NCBI RefSeq assembly: GCF_000733765.1
Contig: NZ_JPOG01000001.1
Coordinates: 1,860,001 to 1,924,000, forward strand
DNA from: Algiphilus aromaticivorans DG1253
GTDB taxonomy: Bacteria > Pseudomonadota > Gammaproteobacteria > Nevskiales > Nevskiaceae
Direction: 5' to 3'
DNA: 64,000 nt
The notes below the pieces were generated by a model, which was not told the origin of the DNA, searched no databases, and saw only the letters and a list, made by a program, of their open reading frames with translations. Position numbers and translations under genes: made by a program. Below, in pieces: positions 10,492 through 20,388 of the stretch (positions within the stretch are counted from its first letter, which is position 1; each line of letters begins with the position of its first letter).

Positions 10492-10496
10492 GTTTC
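10478..10496. repeat. attL, left 19-bp core repeat
   Basis: CGCCGCCTCCACCAGTTTC, covering the last 14 bases of tmRNA and five bases beyond. It is identical to 28044-28062. It marks the left boundary of the island and keeps ssrA functional after integration. Confidence 0.92.
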
Positions 10497-10524
10497 TGGT
10501 TTGAAGAAGTCCAGAGAAGCACAT

Positions 10525-10550
10525 AAGCCCGCGTAAATGCGGGCTTTTTT
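10525..10550 (+). terminator. Terminator after ssrA, supplied by the island
   Basis: AAGCCCGC, 6-nt loop, GCGGGCTT, then TTTTG: a strong rho-independent terminator 34 bases after the tmRNA end. It lies inside the island, so the integrated element supplies the transcript end of ssrA. Confidence 0.85.
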
Positions 10551-10585
10551 GTGCGCGCGAGGGCCTGTTAGGTCCGAGGAAGTCC

Positions 10586-10654
10586 GGGGGCATGCCCCCA
10601 AAAGTGGGGGCATAATTGGGGGCATAGAGCACCCCTCCGGAGGCTATGCCCCCA
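10586..10654. repeat. Integrase arm-type sites, left end
   Basis: Palindrome GGGGGCATGCCCCC (10586-10599), two direct TGGGGGCATA copies 12 bp apart (10605-10614, 10617-10626), and an inverted copy (10645-10654) touching the integrase start codon. The same pair at 12-bp spacing recurs at the right end. The pattern suits binding sites of the integrase N-terminal domain and may also let the integrase repress its own gene. Confidence 0.7.
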
Positions 10655-10655
10655 A

Positions 10656-11855
10656 ATGACCCGCCAGACCAACACGCTTTCAGCAGTCGCCGTCCGCAAT
10701 GCCCAGTCCTCTGGGCAGATAAGCCGCCTTTACGACGGCGGCGGGATGTATCTCGAAGTGGCCCCAAGCGGCAGCAAGATCTGGCGCTTGAAGTACCGGC
10801 GCCTTGGCAAGGAGAAGCGCTATACGATCGGCGCCTACCCGACCATCTCGCTGGCCGAGGCACGCAAGCGGCGGGATGAGGCAAAAAGGATGCTCGCCGA
10901 CGGCCTCGATCCCAGCGGCGAGAAACGTCTTAACGCCATACGAGAGCGCACTGCCGGGGAGAACACCTTCGAGATGGTCGCCCGCGAATGGCTCGAGCGC
11001 GTCTACAGCTCGCAGGTCTCCGATAGCCATTTCGTTCGCAATCGCAGACGGCTTGAGCTGTACACCTTTCCGTACATCGGGAAGCAACCGGTGTCGCAGA
11101 TCTCACCACCCGAAATCCTGGACTGCCTGCGCAAGATCGAAGCCCGCGGCCACGTACCGACCGCTGATAGGGTCAAGACGCTATGCGGCCAAGTGTTTCG
11201 ATATGCCGTGGCCACCGGACGTACAGAGCGCGATATCACCGCCGACCTCCGCGGCGCACTGCGCACGCACCGCGCCAAGCACCACGCGGCCATCATCGAG
11301 CCCGATGAACTCGCGGAGCTAGTCGGCGCCATCGAAAGCTATCGCGGACAGCCAACCACTCGGGCGGCCCTGCTGATGAATCTGCACGTTTTTGTGCGGC
11401 CCGGGGAACTGCGCAAGGCGCGCTGGCAGGACATCGACCTGGATTGCGGGACTTGGAGCTTCGTGGCCAGCAAGACCGCCACCCCACACATCGTGCCCCT
11501 CTCAAAGCAGGTGCTGGCCATCCTCAAGGAGATGCACCAGCTGAACGGCCGCTCGGAGTACGTCTTCCCGAGCACGCGCTCACGCAAGCGACCAATGTCC
11601 GACGCGACCCTCACTGCCGCTCTCAAAACGCTGGGCTATGCCGAGCGAATGAGCGCGCATGGCGCTCGGGCAACTGCGCGAACCCTGCTCAACGAGAAGC
11701 TGGGCTATCGACGCGAGCTGCTTGAACTCCAACTGGCACATGCAGTGAAAGACAGCAATGGTCGTGCCTATAACCGCACCACCTTCATCGACGAGCGGCG
11801 CGAGATGATGCAGCGCTGGTCCGACTATCTCGACGGCATCACTGCCTCCGCCTAA
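10656..11855 (+). CDS. P4-type tyrosine integrase of the island
   Basis: 399 residues, the usual size. The N-terminal arm-binding domain (GGGMYLEVAPSGSKIWRLKYR, KRYTIGAYPTISLAEARKRR) precedes a SAM-like core-binding domain. The catalytic domain has Arg in FVRPGELRKARW, HGARATAR and the nucleophile Tyr in GRAYNR. The usual HGFRAT is HGARAT, a minor change that keeps the His and Arg. It integrates and excises the island by recombination between 19-bp cores at the ssrA 3' end. Its start codon abuts an inverted arm-site copy. Confidence 0.95.
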   Translation: MTRQTNTLSAVAVRNAQSSGQISRLYDGGGMYLEVAPSGSKIWRLKYRRLGKEKRYTIGAYPTISLAEARKRRDEAKRMLADGLDPSGEKRLNAIRERTAGENTFEMVAREWLERVYSSQVSDSHFVRNRRRLELYTFPYIGKQPVSQISPPEILDCLRKIEARGHVPTADRVKTLCGQVFRYAVATGRTERDITADLRGALRTHRAKHHAAIIEPDELAELVGAIESYRGQPTTRAALLMNLHVFVRPGELRKARWQDIDLDCGTWSFVASKTATPHIVPLSKQVLAILKEMHQLNGRSEYVFPSTRSRKRPMSDATLTAALKTLGYAERMSAHGARATARTLLNEKLGYRRELLELQLAHAVKDSNGRAYNRTTFIDERREMMQRWSDYLDGITASA

Positions 11856-11890
11856 GCGCGCCGCCACCCCAGCCTAGGCGCATTCCGGCG

Positions 11891-12323
11891 TCAGGCTGAC
11901 ACTCGCGCACCGCCCTTCTTAGCGGCTTGCGCTGCCTTGCGAATCGCTTCATCGAGCGTGGTTCCTTCTAAAAGCTGTACCGCGTTGTGGATAGCGTAAA
12001 AATCCACGTGGGAGCAGTCACAACGGTGGATCAGAGAGTGAAGGTACTCCGCTGAGCGCGTTATCACTTCGCTTCGGTTGCAGAGCAGGAACGCCACCGC
12101 CTCGGCCTCCATCTCAGCGATTTCTGTTCTGACGCGGCGTCGATCTGGCCAATAGCCCTTCGGATCCGCACCCACGTGCCCACAGAGCACGTGACCTAGT
12201 TCGTGACACAGGGTTGCGAAGGCTGTCGCTTCGTCATGGCTCGCATTCAGGCGAACGCGCCAGCGCATACCGAATGCATCAGCCTGGGAGCTTGGCAAAA
12301 CGGTCATGCCGCTCGCCGTGCCC
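11891..12323 (-). pseudogene. 3' part of a split ArdC/IrrE-like zinc metallopeptidase gene
   Basis: Encodes the C-terminal ~140 residues, with the zincin motif CHELGHVLCGH and a downstream EMEAEAVAF segment that would supply the third zinc ligand. It is cut from its 5' part (13692-14226) by the IS. Joining the parts across one copy of the 8-bp duplication gives a continuous frame (..RLAGTASGMTVLP..) of roughly 320 residues. Such proteins in mobile elements are related to ArdC antirestriction or ImmA/IrrE repressor-cleaving peptidases. Which of these applies is uncertain. Confidence 0.8.
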
Positions 12324-13691
12324 GGTCGTGTCCCACGACGTGGTGTAAGTGATTGGGTGTCACCGGTGGCAACTGGTTTAGGTTTGGATTGCGACGACCA
12401 ACCTTCACCGAGGAACCACCGATGACCGATGAGATGATGAACCTGCGAGCGCTGCTGGAGAAGAGCCCGGACGCTGATTTGCTGCGTGAGATGATTGGTT
12501 TTGCCAGTCAGCGCCTGATGGAGCTGGAGATTGGCGCCCGCACGGGTGCGGGTTACGGCGAGAAGAGCGCCGAGCGTCTGGTGCAGCGCAATGGCTACCG
12601 CGAGCGTGACTGGCAGACGCGGGCCGGGACCGTGGAGCTGCGCATTCCCAAGCTGCGCAAGGGCAGCTACTTCCCGGGCTTTCTGGAGCCCCGACGGATG
12701 TCGGAGAAGGCACTGACGGCGGTGATTCAGGAGGCCTACATCCAGGGGATCTCGACCCGCTCGGTCGATGATCTGGTGCAGGCCATGGGCGGCACCGGCG
12801 TCTCGAAGAGCCAGGTCTCGCGGCTGTGCGAGGAGATCGACGAGCGCGTCCACGCGTTTCTGGAGCGACCGATCGAGGGGGACTGGCCCTACCTGTGGAT
12901 CGATGCCACCTACGTCAAAGTCCGACAAGCCGGCCGGATCATCTCGGTGGCGGTGATTGTCGCGGTCGGCGTCAACGACGATGGCCGCCGCGAGGTGCTT
13001 GGCATGGATATCGGCCCGTCGGAGGCCGAGACCTTCTGGAAGGACTTTCTGCGCAAGCTCGCGCGGCGAGGACTGCGGGGCGTCAAGCTGGTGATCTCCG
13101 ATAGCCACGAAGGCATCAAGGCGGCTGTCTCCAAGGTCTTCACCGCCACCTGGCAGCGCTGCCGTGTCCATTTCATGCGCAACGCTCTGGCACATGCCGG
13201 CAAGAGTGGCCGGCGCGTGGTCTCCGCCTTCATCGCCACCGCCTTCGCCCAGAATGACGCCGAGGCAGCGCGCCAGCAGTGGCGCCACGTCGCCGACCAA
13301 CTCCGCAGCAGCGTGCCCAAGCTCGCCACGCTCATGGACGACGCCGAAACCGACGTACTGGCCTACATGGACTTCCCCGCCGCCCACCGCGTGAAGCTGC
13401 ACAGCACCAACCCGCTGGAACGTCTCAACGGCGAGATCAAGCGACGCACCGAGGTTGTCGGCATCTTCCCCAACGAAGCGGCAATCCGGCGCCTCGTCGG
13501 CGCCATCCTCCTGGAACAGAACGACGAGTGGGCCGTGCAACGTGCCCGCTACATGACCCGGGAAACCATCACCGAGGTCATCCATCCACCCGCCATGCAA
13601 CTGCCGGCTGTGGCAGCCTAAGCAACGCAGCCAGCCGAACCGGTAGCCACCGTCATACCCAAGGAGCTACACCACGGCTAGGGACACGACC
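12324..13691 (+). mobile_element. IS256-family (Mutator) insertion sequence, 1368 bp
   Basis: The imperfect terminal inverted repeats begin GGTCGTGTCCC at both ends; over the outer 27 bp, 22 positions match, and similarity continues inward (GTGGTGTA, TTGGGT, CGGTGGC). It is flanked by the 8-bp direct repeat CCGTGCCC (12316-12323 and 13692-13699), the target duplication size expected for this family. It carries one complete transposase gene. Intact ends and an exact duplication suggest a recent, possibly still active, insertion. Confidence 0.92.
12422..13621 (+). CDS. IS256-family transposase
   Basis: 399 residues from ATG 12422 ([14 protein letters not shown]); an in-frame extension to 12353 would lie in the inverted repeat. 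The Mutator-type DDE catalytic residues are visible: Asp in [11 protein letters not shown], Asp in VISDSHEGI, and Glu in [13 protein letters not shown] near the C-terminus. The C/H region ([11 protein letters not shown]) is also typical. Full length with no frameshift, so it is likely functional. Confidence 0.95.
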   Translation: MTDEMMNLRALLEKSPDADLLREMIGFASQRLMELEIGARTGAGYGEKSAERLVQRNGYRERDWQTRAGTVELRIPKLRKGSYFPGFLEPRRMSEKALTAVIQEAYIQGISTRSVDDLVQAMGGTGVSKSQVSRLCEEIDERVHAFLERPIEGDWPYLWIDATYVKVRQAGRIISVAVIVAVGVNDDGRREVLGMDIGPSEAETFWKDFLRKLARRGLRGVKLVISDSHEGIKAAVSKVFTATWQRCRVHFMRNALAHAGKSGRRVVSAFIATAFAQNDAEAARQQWRHVADQLRSSVPKLATLMDDAETDVLAYMDFPAAHRVKLHSTNPLERLNGEIKRRTEVVGIFPNEAAIRRLVGAILLEQNDEWAVQRARYMTRETITEVIHPPAMQLPAVAA

Positions 13692-14226
13692 CCGTGCCCG
13701 CCAGCCGATGCCCATAACTTTCGGTGAACTCGATCTGTATGCCGAGCACTTTCGCGCGCATGAGGAGCCGCTGCCAATCCGTGCGGCTCGGCGCACCTTT
13801 CGCCAGCAGGCTCTCCAACTGAGCCTCTTTCACCGGCGGACCGACTGTATCCGTGAGTTCGTACAGCACTTCGAAAGGGCCATGCGGATACAAGATCAGG
13901 ATCGGCACGCCGTCGGGCCTTATCTCGCGCCCCAGCTCCTTCCAGCGCTTGCGCTTCGCGACAAGCGAATGCCCTGGTCGCTGCATCTCGACCATGACGG
14001 CGTTGAAGAGCGCCAGTGGGCGCAAACAGCCGACCAGAGACTGAAAACTCTGCTGCACGGCTGATACGCCACGCGTCCGCGCCGCGTTGCGAAACAGCTC
14101 GTTCACGGATTCGCGAGTCTGCTCGATGGTGTCGGCACGTGCCGCCTTGACCTCGCCGAGCACACTCGGCGAAGGGGCCGAACGAAAGATATCGCGCTTG
14201 TCGAGCTGCCAGTTCTGTAGCGACAC
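13692..14226 (-). pseudogene. 5' part of the split ArdC/IrrE-like gene
   Basis: From a GTG at 14226 (behind a GGAGGGGGG stretch) this encodes about 175 residues before entering the IS. The segment WKELGREIRPDGVPILILYPHGPF followed by LTDTVGP resembles the N-terminal ssDNA-binding-type region seen before zincin domains in ArdC-like proteins of mobile elements. Reading on into the IS gives only four extra residues and a stop (13678). The matching C-terminal half is at 11891-12323. Confidence 0.75.
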
Positions 14227-14475
14227 CCCCCCCTCCCCCTTACTACTCAGCCGCTACTCGAACTCTGCCAGCTTCCCTTGCCAGCCGGTAGCGGAAAGGC
14301 GGTCGAGGCCGGATTCGGCGGCGGCGGCGCAACTCACCGAAACCCCCTGAAAAGCCCGCCACGATGGACGCTCCGATGGGGCTGTCACGCGCTGTGGGCC
14401 ATGTTCCAAATCGGTCCCACCATAGGTATCGCCGTCCGAGAACGACGGTAGTTCAACCAACCAAAGGAACAGCCC

Positions 14476-14679
14476 ATGAACGGCGATCACGACAGCATTC
14501 TCCGCCTCCCCGACGTACTTGAGCAGACCGGCCTGAGCCGCTCGATGCTCTACCAGCTCATGGCCGAGGAGCGTTTCCCTCGGGCAGTCCGCCTCGCCCA
14601 GCGCGCAGTCGGGTGGCGGCAATCCGACATCTCTGCCTGGATCGCATCCCGAGTCCCGGCGACGACGGAGGCCGAGTAA
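14476..14679 (+). CDS. AlpA-family helix-turn-helix regulator
   Basis: 67 residues, the usual AlpA size. The pattern ILRLPDVLEQTGLSRSMLYQLMAEERFPRAVRL..RAVGWRQSDISAWIASR is the MerR-like winged helix of AlpA proteins, which act as regulators and excision factors in P4-like islands. AAAGGA precedes the ATG. It overlaps the next gene as TAATG, so the two are coupled. In the 249 bp upstream (14227-14475) I see no other gene; its promoter probably lies there. Confidence 0.9.
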   Translation: MNGDHDSILRLPDVLEQTGLSRSMLYQLMAEERFPRAVRLAQRAVGWRQSDISAWIASRVPATTEAE

Positions 14680-15929
14680 TGAGCAACCAGCAGAAGAACG
14701 CTGGCCATCAGTACTACACGGCTTCGCTGACCACTGTCCACGCTATCGCGGCGCATTACCGGCAAGATCCCAAGCGTGCGCTCTCCGCAGTCGGCGGATA
14801 TCTCGCTCTGTGCGCCAGCAAGCAGAAGACACGGAACGAGCTGACTACTGGCGGCGGGCAGGCTATCGCGAAAACCCTTGGTAGATCTCGCCGATTGGCT
14901 GGGAAGGTTCTCGATGACCTCCGGCAAGTCAGAGTCGATGGCCCCGATGGGAAGTCAGCAGCCGTCGTTGCCACAGCCGATTGGAACGCAACGTGTTCGA
15001 GCGACATGAGCCTACCGGAGCGTATAGGTGTCATGCAGACGCTTGTTCTCCCCTGGCACGGGGACCCTGTCAGCTATTCGCCGAAGTTTCTCCAAGGATT
15101 TGACCCGGCACACCCGCCCGAGAAACGACCGCTGAGGAAGATTCTGGCGGCAGATGCACCGGATGATCGCTGCCTAGAGGCACTCCTCCTCTTCCTTGAA
15201 CTGAATCAAAATCTGGCACTCGACATGCACGGTGGTGTTGATGGATCCGTTCTAAACCGGCGCTGGCAGCCAGGCCTCTCCTGGGCCATTCACGAATCGA
15301 TTGAGCGGCAGATAGGCGACTTCCATTTCAGCTGGGTCCAGCCGGAGCGAGACGACAACGGGACTCAAGCCATTCATGCCAACGCGGACCTCGTGCTGCG
15401 CACCGTTGGCAGCGGTGGGCCAGACGGCATCGAGCGCGTCCGGGAAGCAGTTGACCTTCTAATGGCTTTGGGTTTGCTGCACGAACGCGTCGTGATATTC
15501 GACTTACCCCCGGAACATCACCCGGCGACGGAGATGGCCTACGTCGCGTTGTACCTAAGCAACAAGGAACGCCGCCGCATGGAGCAACTTGAACAGGGCG
15601 CAATATGCAAGCTCGCGCTGAATGCCTGGCGTCGCGCAGACCATGAGGCGGACGCTATGGTTGAAGGCAATCCGAACATCCAGTACGTAGAAGACTCCTT
15701 CGACCTACCCACGGGAAAGATGCCTTTCGCGGCGGTCAATCATGGGCGCCCACCGGTAGTCCGATCTATCTTCATGTGCGACCCCGAGCCGCTGACACTG
15801 GACAATCAGGCCGGTTTTGCTTGGATGAGTGAACAAAACAAGCGGTGGGCAAGGCGCCTCCAAGAAGCCTTCCGCGGCCCCAAGTCTGATAGAGACGGCG
15901 AATGGTGGGAAAAGAGGCTCGCTTCATGA
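14679..15929 (+). CDS. Island protein of unknown function, 416 residues
   Basis: Starts at ATG 14679, overlapping the alpA stop as TAATG. I do not recognise the family. The N-terminal 90 residues (QDPKRALSAVGGYLALCASKQ, then GGGQAIAKTLGRSRRLAGKVLDDL) look like a winged helix, and a second helical domain with DLLMALGLLHERVVIFDLPPEHH follows near residue 275. The soluble, helical nature and coupling to an AlpA regulator suggest a DNA-binding or replication-related island protein. That is inference. There are no membrane segments or obvious catalytic motifs. Confidence 0.75.
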   Translation: MSNQQKNAGHQYYTASLTTVHAIAAHYRQDPKRALSAVGGYLALCASKQKTRNELTTGGGQAIAKTLGRSRRLAGKVLDDLRQVRVDGPDGKSAAVVATADWNATCSSDMSLPERIGVMQTLVLPWHGDPVSYSPKFLQGFDPAHPPEKRPLRKILAADAPDDRCLEALLLFLELNQNLALDMHGGVDGSVLNRRWQPGLSWAIHESIERQIGDFHFSWVQPERDDNGTQAIHANADLVLRTVGSGGPDGIERVREAVDLLMALGLLHERVVIFDLPPEHHPATEMAYVALYLSNKERRRMEQLEQGAICKLALNAWRRADHEADAMVEGNPNIQYVEDSFDLPTGKMPFAAVNHGRPPVVRSIFMCDPEPLTLDNQAGFAWMSEQNKRWARRLQEAFRGPKSDRDGEWWEKRLAS

Positions 15930-16244
15930 GGAATGATCCAATAGATCAGCACCTTACGGGTGCTCCGTGCACTTCTAGGCGCTTCCATCTTCTCCCATGC
16001 AGTTCCACTTTCTATGTTCTTCAAGGCTTTGCCAAACGCTTCCAAGTAACGCCAGAACAACAGGAGCACGCGCATCACGATCAGCCTGCGGCTGCGGTGC
16101 GCCAAGACATCTCGACGGCGAGCAAGAATCTGTGCGCAGTCGAGGTGAGCAGTGCGAACGGCCATCGCGCGCGTGCACGTCATGGGGTTCGGAGTGTCTC
16201 GCACAACGCCTCACCATCCGTTCATGCAGCCAGGGGGGCTCGAT
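15930..16244. other. Gap without a convincing gene
   Basis: 315 bp. Open frames exist on both strands (minus 15806-16204, plus 15902-16255), but neither has a good ribosome site or a recognisable domain. The minus frame overlaps the end of the 416-residue gene antisense. It may contain decayed island DNA. Confidence 0.5.
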
Positions 16245-16496
16245 ATGATAAGTGAGCTGGTCTTTACGGCCGCAGGCCTGTACGTCGGACCCTCAGGAAA
16301 GCAGCCATGCCGCGCCTTTGCCCGTAACACCGGGCAACCGTGCCGCATGACAGCGTTGGCCAACGGCCGATGCAAGCTGCATGGCGGCCTGTCCACAGGG
16401 CCAAGGACGCCAGCAGGCAAGGCCCGGAGCCGTGCGAACCTGCGCCAATTCAACTCCGGCATCAATAAAGCGCCACGCTCACGTCCCCATCCGTGA
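16245..16496 (+). CDS. Small HGG-motif zinc-finger-like protein
   Basis: 83 residues from ATG 16245 behind AGGGGGG; a longer in-frame start at 16152 is possible. The core is CRAFARNTGQPCRM, then GRCKLHGGLSTGPRTP. This Cys-x8-Cys...Cys-x3-His pattern with HGG-STGP is a recurrent small family in phages and islands. It probably binds one zinc and may bind nucleic acid. Function is unknown. Confidence 0.7.
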   Translation: MISELVFTAAGLYVGPSGKQPCRAFARNTGQPCRMTALANGRCKLHGGLSTGPRTPAGKARSRANLRQFNSGINKAPRSRPHP

Positions 16497-16542
16497 CGGC
16501 TCCTGCACTACTCACGGAGCCCTCACTGATTCATCGGTCCTG

Positions 16543-16577
16543 CATGGAGGACTCCGGGATGGCTCATGCAGGACTCC
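16543..16577. repeat. Direct repeat upstream of hsdM, possible operator
   Basis: CATGGAGGACTCC (16543-16555) and CATGCAGGACTCC (16565-16577): twelve of thirteen bases identical, starts 22 bp apart, about two helical turns. Partial inverted symmetry (CCTGCATG / CATGCAGG) is superimposed. They lie 83-117 bp before hsdM, which suits a regulator site controlling the restriction-modification genes. Confidence 0.45.
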
Positions 16578-16659
16578 ATGAGGAACGTGTGAGCAGATGC
16601 TCGATTGCCGGCCACTGCATTAGGATGCAGCCACATAGGGGACAACTCGCGGAGCACGC

Positions 16660-18639
16660 GTGAACACCGAAAACCACTCGCAGATGGCGGCCTTCATCTG
16701 GTCCGTCGCGGATCTGCTGCGCGGAGACTTCAAGCAGAGCCAGTACGGGCGGATCATCCTGCCCTTCACACTGCTACGGCGGCTTGAGTGCGTGTTGGCG
16801 CCCACCAAGGACAAGGTGCTGGCTGCGGCGAAGGAGCACACCGACAAGCCGGACGCGGTGCGTGAACAGCTGCTGCTGCGCGCCTCCGGACAGCAGTTCT
16901 TCAACGCTTCGGAGCTGACGCTGGGCACGCTGTCCGACGCGCAGACGGCCGACGACCTCATGAGCTACGTGCAGGCGTTCAGCGCTGATGCGCGCGAGAT
17001 CTTTGAGCACTTCCACTTCGAGGACTTCGTCCAGCAGCTGTCGGCCAACAACCTGCTCTACCAAGTCGTGCAGCGCTTCGCCGGCTTCGACCTGAGCCCG
17101 CAACGCATCAGCAACTTCGGCATGGGCAGCATCTTCGAGGAGCTGATCCGCAAGTTCGCCGAAAGCTCGAATGAAACTGCCGGCGAGCACTTCACCCCGC
17201 GCGATGTCGTGCACCTGACAACCTCGCTGGTGCTGACCGGCGAGGAAGAGCGGCTGCGACCCAACAGCATCTTCACCATCTATGATGCAGCGGCAGGCAC
17301 CGGCGGCTTTCTCAGCGAGGCCGACGAGTACATCGCCCAGGTCAGCGAGCAGGTCACGACCTCACTCTTCGGCCAGGAGCTGAACCCGGAGTCCTACGCC
17401 ATCTGCAAGGCGGACATGCTCATCAAGGGCAAGGAAGTCGCCAACATCAAGCTCGGCAACACGCTGAGCGACGACCAGCTGGCCGCCGACCGCTTCGACT
17501 TCATGCTGGCCAATCCGCCCTTCGGCGTCGAGTGGAAGAAGGTCCAGAAGCAGGTCACTGACGAGCACAAGCTCCGCGGCTTCGACGGCCGCTTCGGGCC
17601 CGGCCTGCCGCGCGTGTCGGACGGCTCCCTGCTCTTCCTGCTGCACCTGGTCAGCAAGATGCGGGACCCGCGCGATGGCGGCTCGCGCATCGGCATTATC
17701 CTGAACGGCTCGCCGCTGTTCACAGGCGGCGCCGGCAGCGGCGAGTCGGAGATCCGGCGCTTCCTGCTGCAACGCGACATGGTCGAGGCCATCGTCGCGC
17801 TGCCGACGGACATGTTCTACAACACCGGCATCGCGACCTACGTCTGGATCCTGTCCAACGAGAAGCCGGCCGAGCGCCGCGGCAAAGTGCAGCTCATCAA
17901 CGCCACCGAGCGCTACAGCAAGATGCGCAAGTCGCTCGGCTCCAAGCGCCAGTACATCGACGACGCCAGCCAGGAAGCCATCGTGCGGGCCTACGGGCGC
18001 TTCGAGGAGAGCGATGAGAGCAAGATCTTCCCGGTGGAGGCCTTCGGCTACCGCCGCATCACGGTCGAGCGCCCGCTACGCCTGAACTTCCAGGCCAGCG
18101 AGGAACGGTTAGCGCGCCTTGCTGAGGAAAAGGCGCTACAGAAGCTGGACGACGAGCGCCTAGACGCCATAAGGCGCGCCTGTGGCCGCCTGAACGCGGA
18201 TTACCGCTACACCAACCGCGAGACCTTCCTTGGCGATCTCAAGGCTACCCTGAACGCCGAGAAGCTGAGACTGGCCGCACCGCAGCTCAAGGCCGTGGTC
18301 AGCGCCCTCAGCGAGCGCGATCCGGAGGCCGACATCTGCAAGGACGCCAAGGGCAACCCCGAGCCCGACAGTAGCCTGCGCGACAACGAGAATGTGCCGC
18401 TCGGCGAGTCCATTTTTGACTACTTCGAACGCGAGGTCCGCCCCCATGTGCCGGACGCCTGGATCGACGAGTCCAAGCGCGACGAACAGGACGGCGAGAT
18501 CGGCATCGTCGGCTTCGAGATCCCCTTCAACCGCCACTTCTACGTCTTCAAGCCGCCGCGGCCACTGGAAGAGATCGACGCCGACCTCAAGGCCTGCACG
18601 GATCGGATCGAGGGGATGATTGAGGAATTATCGGCGTGA
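16660..18639 (+). CDS. hsdM: HsdM, type I DNA adenine methyltransferase subunit
   Basis: 659 residues from a GTG at 16660 with GGAG six bases upstream. An N-terminal HsdM helical domain precedes the N6-adenine methyltransferase core: SAM-binding [11 protein letters not shown] (motif I) and catalytic NPPF in [12 protein letters not shown] (motif IV). The C-terminal ~200 residues form a long extension typical of the larger HsdM subfamily. With HsdS it methylates the recognition site; with HsdR it forms the restriction complex. The end overlaps hsdS as GTGA. Confidence 0.97.
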   Translation: MNTENHSQMAAFIWSVADLLRGDFKQSQYGRIILPFTLLRRLECVLAPTKDKVLAAAKEHTDKPDAVREQLLLRASGQQFFNASELTLGTLSDAQTADDLMSYVQAFSADAREIFEHFHFEDFVQQLSANNLLYQVVQRFAGFDLSPQRISNFGMGSIFEELIRKFAESSNETAGEHFTPRDVVHLTTSLVLTGEEERLRPNSIFTIYDAAAGTGGFLSEADEYIAQVSEQVTTSLFGQELNPESYAICKADMLIKGKEVANIKLGNTLSDDQLAADRFDFMLANPPFGVEWKKVQKQVTDEHKLRGFDGRFGPGLPRVSDGSLLFLLHLVSKMRDPRDGGSRIGIILNGSPLFTGGAGSGESEIRRFLLQRDMVEAIVALPTDMFYNTGIATYVWILSNEKPAERRGKVQLINATERYSKMRKSLGSKRQYIDDASQEAIVRAYGRFEESDESKIFPVEAFGYRRITVERPLRLNFQASEERLARLAEEKALQKLDDERLDAIRRACGRLNADYRYTNRETFLGDLKATLNAEKLRLAAPQLKAVVSALSERDPEADICKDAKGNPEPDSSLRDNENVPLGESIFDYFEREVRPHVPDAWIDESKRDEQDGEIGIVGFEIPFNRHFYVFKPPRPLEEIDADLKACTDRIEGMIEELSA

Positions 18640-20027
18640 GTTTCCCTCAGTATCAGACGTACCGCGATTCAGAGTCCGAATGGCTCGGCCTTATTCCGAG
18701 TCATTGGACGATAAAGAGGTTTCGCCACATATTCGCAGAAAGCAAGGAAAAGATAACTGATCGGGCTGTAGGGCCAATGCTTTCCGTATCAGGGTATCGC
18801 GGCATTGAGATCAAGGAATACGATGATGAGAACCGCCGCCGGACCGATGAGGAACTAGAGAACTACCGCATCGTGAGGCCTGGCCAGCTAGTCGTGAACA
18901 CTATGTGGATGAATTACGCTGGGCTTGGTGTCTCTGCCCTTGAAGGGCATGTCAGCCCCGCGTATAGGTGTTACTGGATATCAAACGAGATTGAGGAGAA
19001 CTACGCGCACCACTTGATGAGGAGTTCGATTTATGTCGAGGGGTATAAGAAATTTCTAACCGGAATACGACCCAACTCCTTACAGATGGGGACAGACGAC
19101 CTTCGCGCTTTGCCGATCTTATTGCCACCACGCGAAGAGCAAAAATACATAAGTCGCTTCCTCGACCACGAAACCGCCAAGATCGACGCGCTGGTGGAGG
19201 AACAGAAGCGCCTGATCGCGCTGCTCAAGGAAAAGCGCCAGGCCGTCATCTCCCACGCCGTCACCAAGGGCCTGGACCCGAAGGTGCCGATGAAGGATTC
19301 GGAGGTGGAGTGGATAGGCCAAGTGCCGGCACACTGGCTCATAGGCCCGCTTCGATGGTACGCCGCGATACAGGGCGGCATAGCAAAGGGGAAGGAATAC
19401 AGCAGCAGAGACAACCTTGTCAGCCTTCCTTACCTGCGTGTTGCTAACGTCCAGAATGGATACGTCGACCTTGCAGAAGTAGCAGAAATCTCGGTACTAC
19501 CTGAGGAAGCGCAGCGGTACGCGCTTAGAGATGGCGATGTCTTGATGAATGAGGGTGGAGATAACGACAAGCTCGGGCGGGGAGCCGTCTGGCGAGCCCA
19601 AATTGAGCCTTGCCTCCATCAGAATCATGTATTTGCAATTAGACCCAATTACCACCTTTCGGCGGACTGGCTCTCGTGGTTTACGTCCTCCGACCAAGCT
19701 CGTAGCTACTTCTACTTGTACTCGAAGCAGAGCACGAACCTAGCGTCCATCTCCTCGAGCAACATCATGAGTTGCCCTCTACCGCTTCCGCCACCGCCCG
19801 AACAGGCAGAAATAATTCGTTACATCGAGGAATCCGTTAACCAGTTGGACGCTTTGATGGATGAGGTTCAAGCAACTACGAACTTGCTTAACGAGCGTCG
19901 CGCCGCCCTCATCTCCGCCGCCGTCACGGGCAAGATCGACGTCCGCAACTGGCAGCCAAGCGACAGTTCAGCTGACATCGAACAGGCGCTCCCCATGGCC
20001 GCGGAAGAACCCGCCAGCTACGGGTAG
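18636..20027 (+). CDS. hsdS: HsdS, type I specificity subunit
   Basis: 463 residues from GTG 18636, overlapping hsdM. Two target-recognition domains are visible, each opening with the family's (I/V)P-x-HW motif ([20 protein letters not shown]). Each is followed by a coiled-coil conserved repeat ([16 protein letters not shown] and [16 protein letters not shown], with [13 protein letters not shown] / [13 protein letters not shown]). The TRDs are more AT-rich than hsdM, as expected for exchangeable specificity segments. The recognised sequence cannot be predicted from this. Confidence 0.96.
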   Translation: MSFPQYQTYRDSESEWLGLIPSHWTIKRFRHIFAESKEKITDRAVGPMLSVSGYRGIEIKEYDDENRRRTDEELENYRIVRPGQLVVNTMWMNYAGLGVSALEGHVSPAYRCYWISNEIEENYAHHLMRSSIYVEGYKKFLTGIRPNSLQMGTDDLRALPILLPPREEQKYISRFLDHETAKIDALVEEQKRLIALLKEKRQAVISHAVTKGLDPKVPMKDSEVEWIGQVPAHWLIGPLRWYAAIQGGIAKGKEYSSRDNLVSLPYLRVANVQNGYVDLAEVAEISVLPEEAQRYALRDGDVLMNEGGDNDKLGRGAVWRAQIEPCLHQNHVFAIRPNYHLSADWLSWFTSSDQARSYFYLYSKQSTNLASISSSNIMSCPLPLPPPPEQAEIIRYIEESVNQLDALMDEVQATTNLLNERRAALISAAVTGKIDVRNWQPSDSSADIEQALPMAAEEPASYG

Positions 20028-20124
20028 GCTGAGCGGCGGTCACAGGCCGAGGCATTCCCAGCAATCGCGCCAGCAGCCGACCCGGTAGTAGACTCCCAAT
20101 AAAGCAAATTTCAGGCAGCCAAGC

Positions 20125-20388
20125 ATGGCCCGTTCGCTGCAAGACATCGAGCGCGACATCCAGGCGCTAGAGCCAACTGACCAGCAGCAACTGCTCCGGG
20201 ACCTCATCGCGGACATGGATGAGGGCGAGGATGCCGACTCCATCGAGCGCGCCTGGCGTGCGGAAGCCCAGCGGCGCCTGAGTGAGCTGCGCAGCGGTTC
20301 CGTGACGCCTGTGCCAGCCGAGAAGGTCTTCGCGAAGGCCCGCGCGCGGCTGGGTGGTGCGGGTTGCGCGCCACTCGCTCTTGGATAG
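20125..20388 (+). CDS. Orphan addiction-module antitoxin-like protein
   Basis: 87 residues, resembling the short addiction-module component family paired with ParE/RelE toxins: LEPTDQQQLLRDLIADMDEGEDADSIERAWRAEAQRRLSEL then GSVTPVPAEKVFAKARARL. The family normally stops right after that segment, overlapping the toxin start. Here it runs on with GGAGCAPLALG and no toxin gene follows. The next 100 bp may hold a decayed toxin start, since another frame reads VRVARHSLLDRDD. It sits between hsdS and hsdR, an uncommon position. Confidence 0.72.
   Translation: MARSLQDIERDIQALEPTDQQQLLRDLIADMDEGEDADSIERAWRAEAQRRLSELRSGSVTPVPAEKVFAKARARLGGAGCAPLALG

Noticed and set aside
10586-10654. CRISPR-like array from the GGGGGCAT repeats
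   Set aside because: Units are only 10 bp, irregularly oriented and matched at the other island end. They are integrase sites, not repeats with spacers.
11891-13600. A single 569-codon minus-strand protein
   Set aside because: The frame merges the 3' part of the split metallopeptidase gene with antisense text of the IS transposase. The IS ends and the target duplication show the true boundary.
15806-16204. 133-codon minus-strand frame in the island gap
   Set aside because: It overlaps the end of the 416-residue gene, lacks a ribosome site and has no recognised domain. Kept only as a note in the gap entry.
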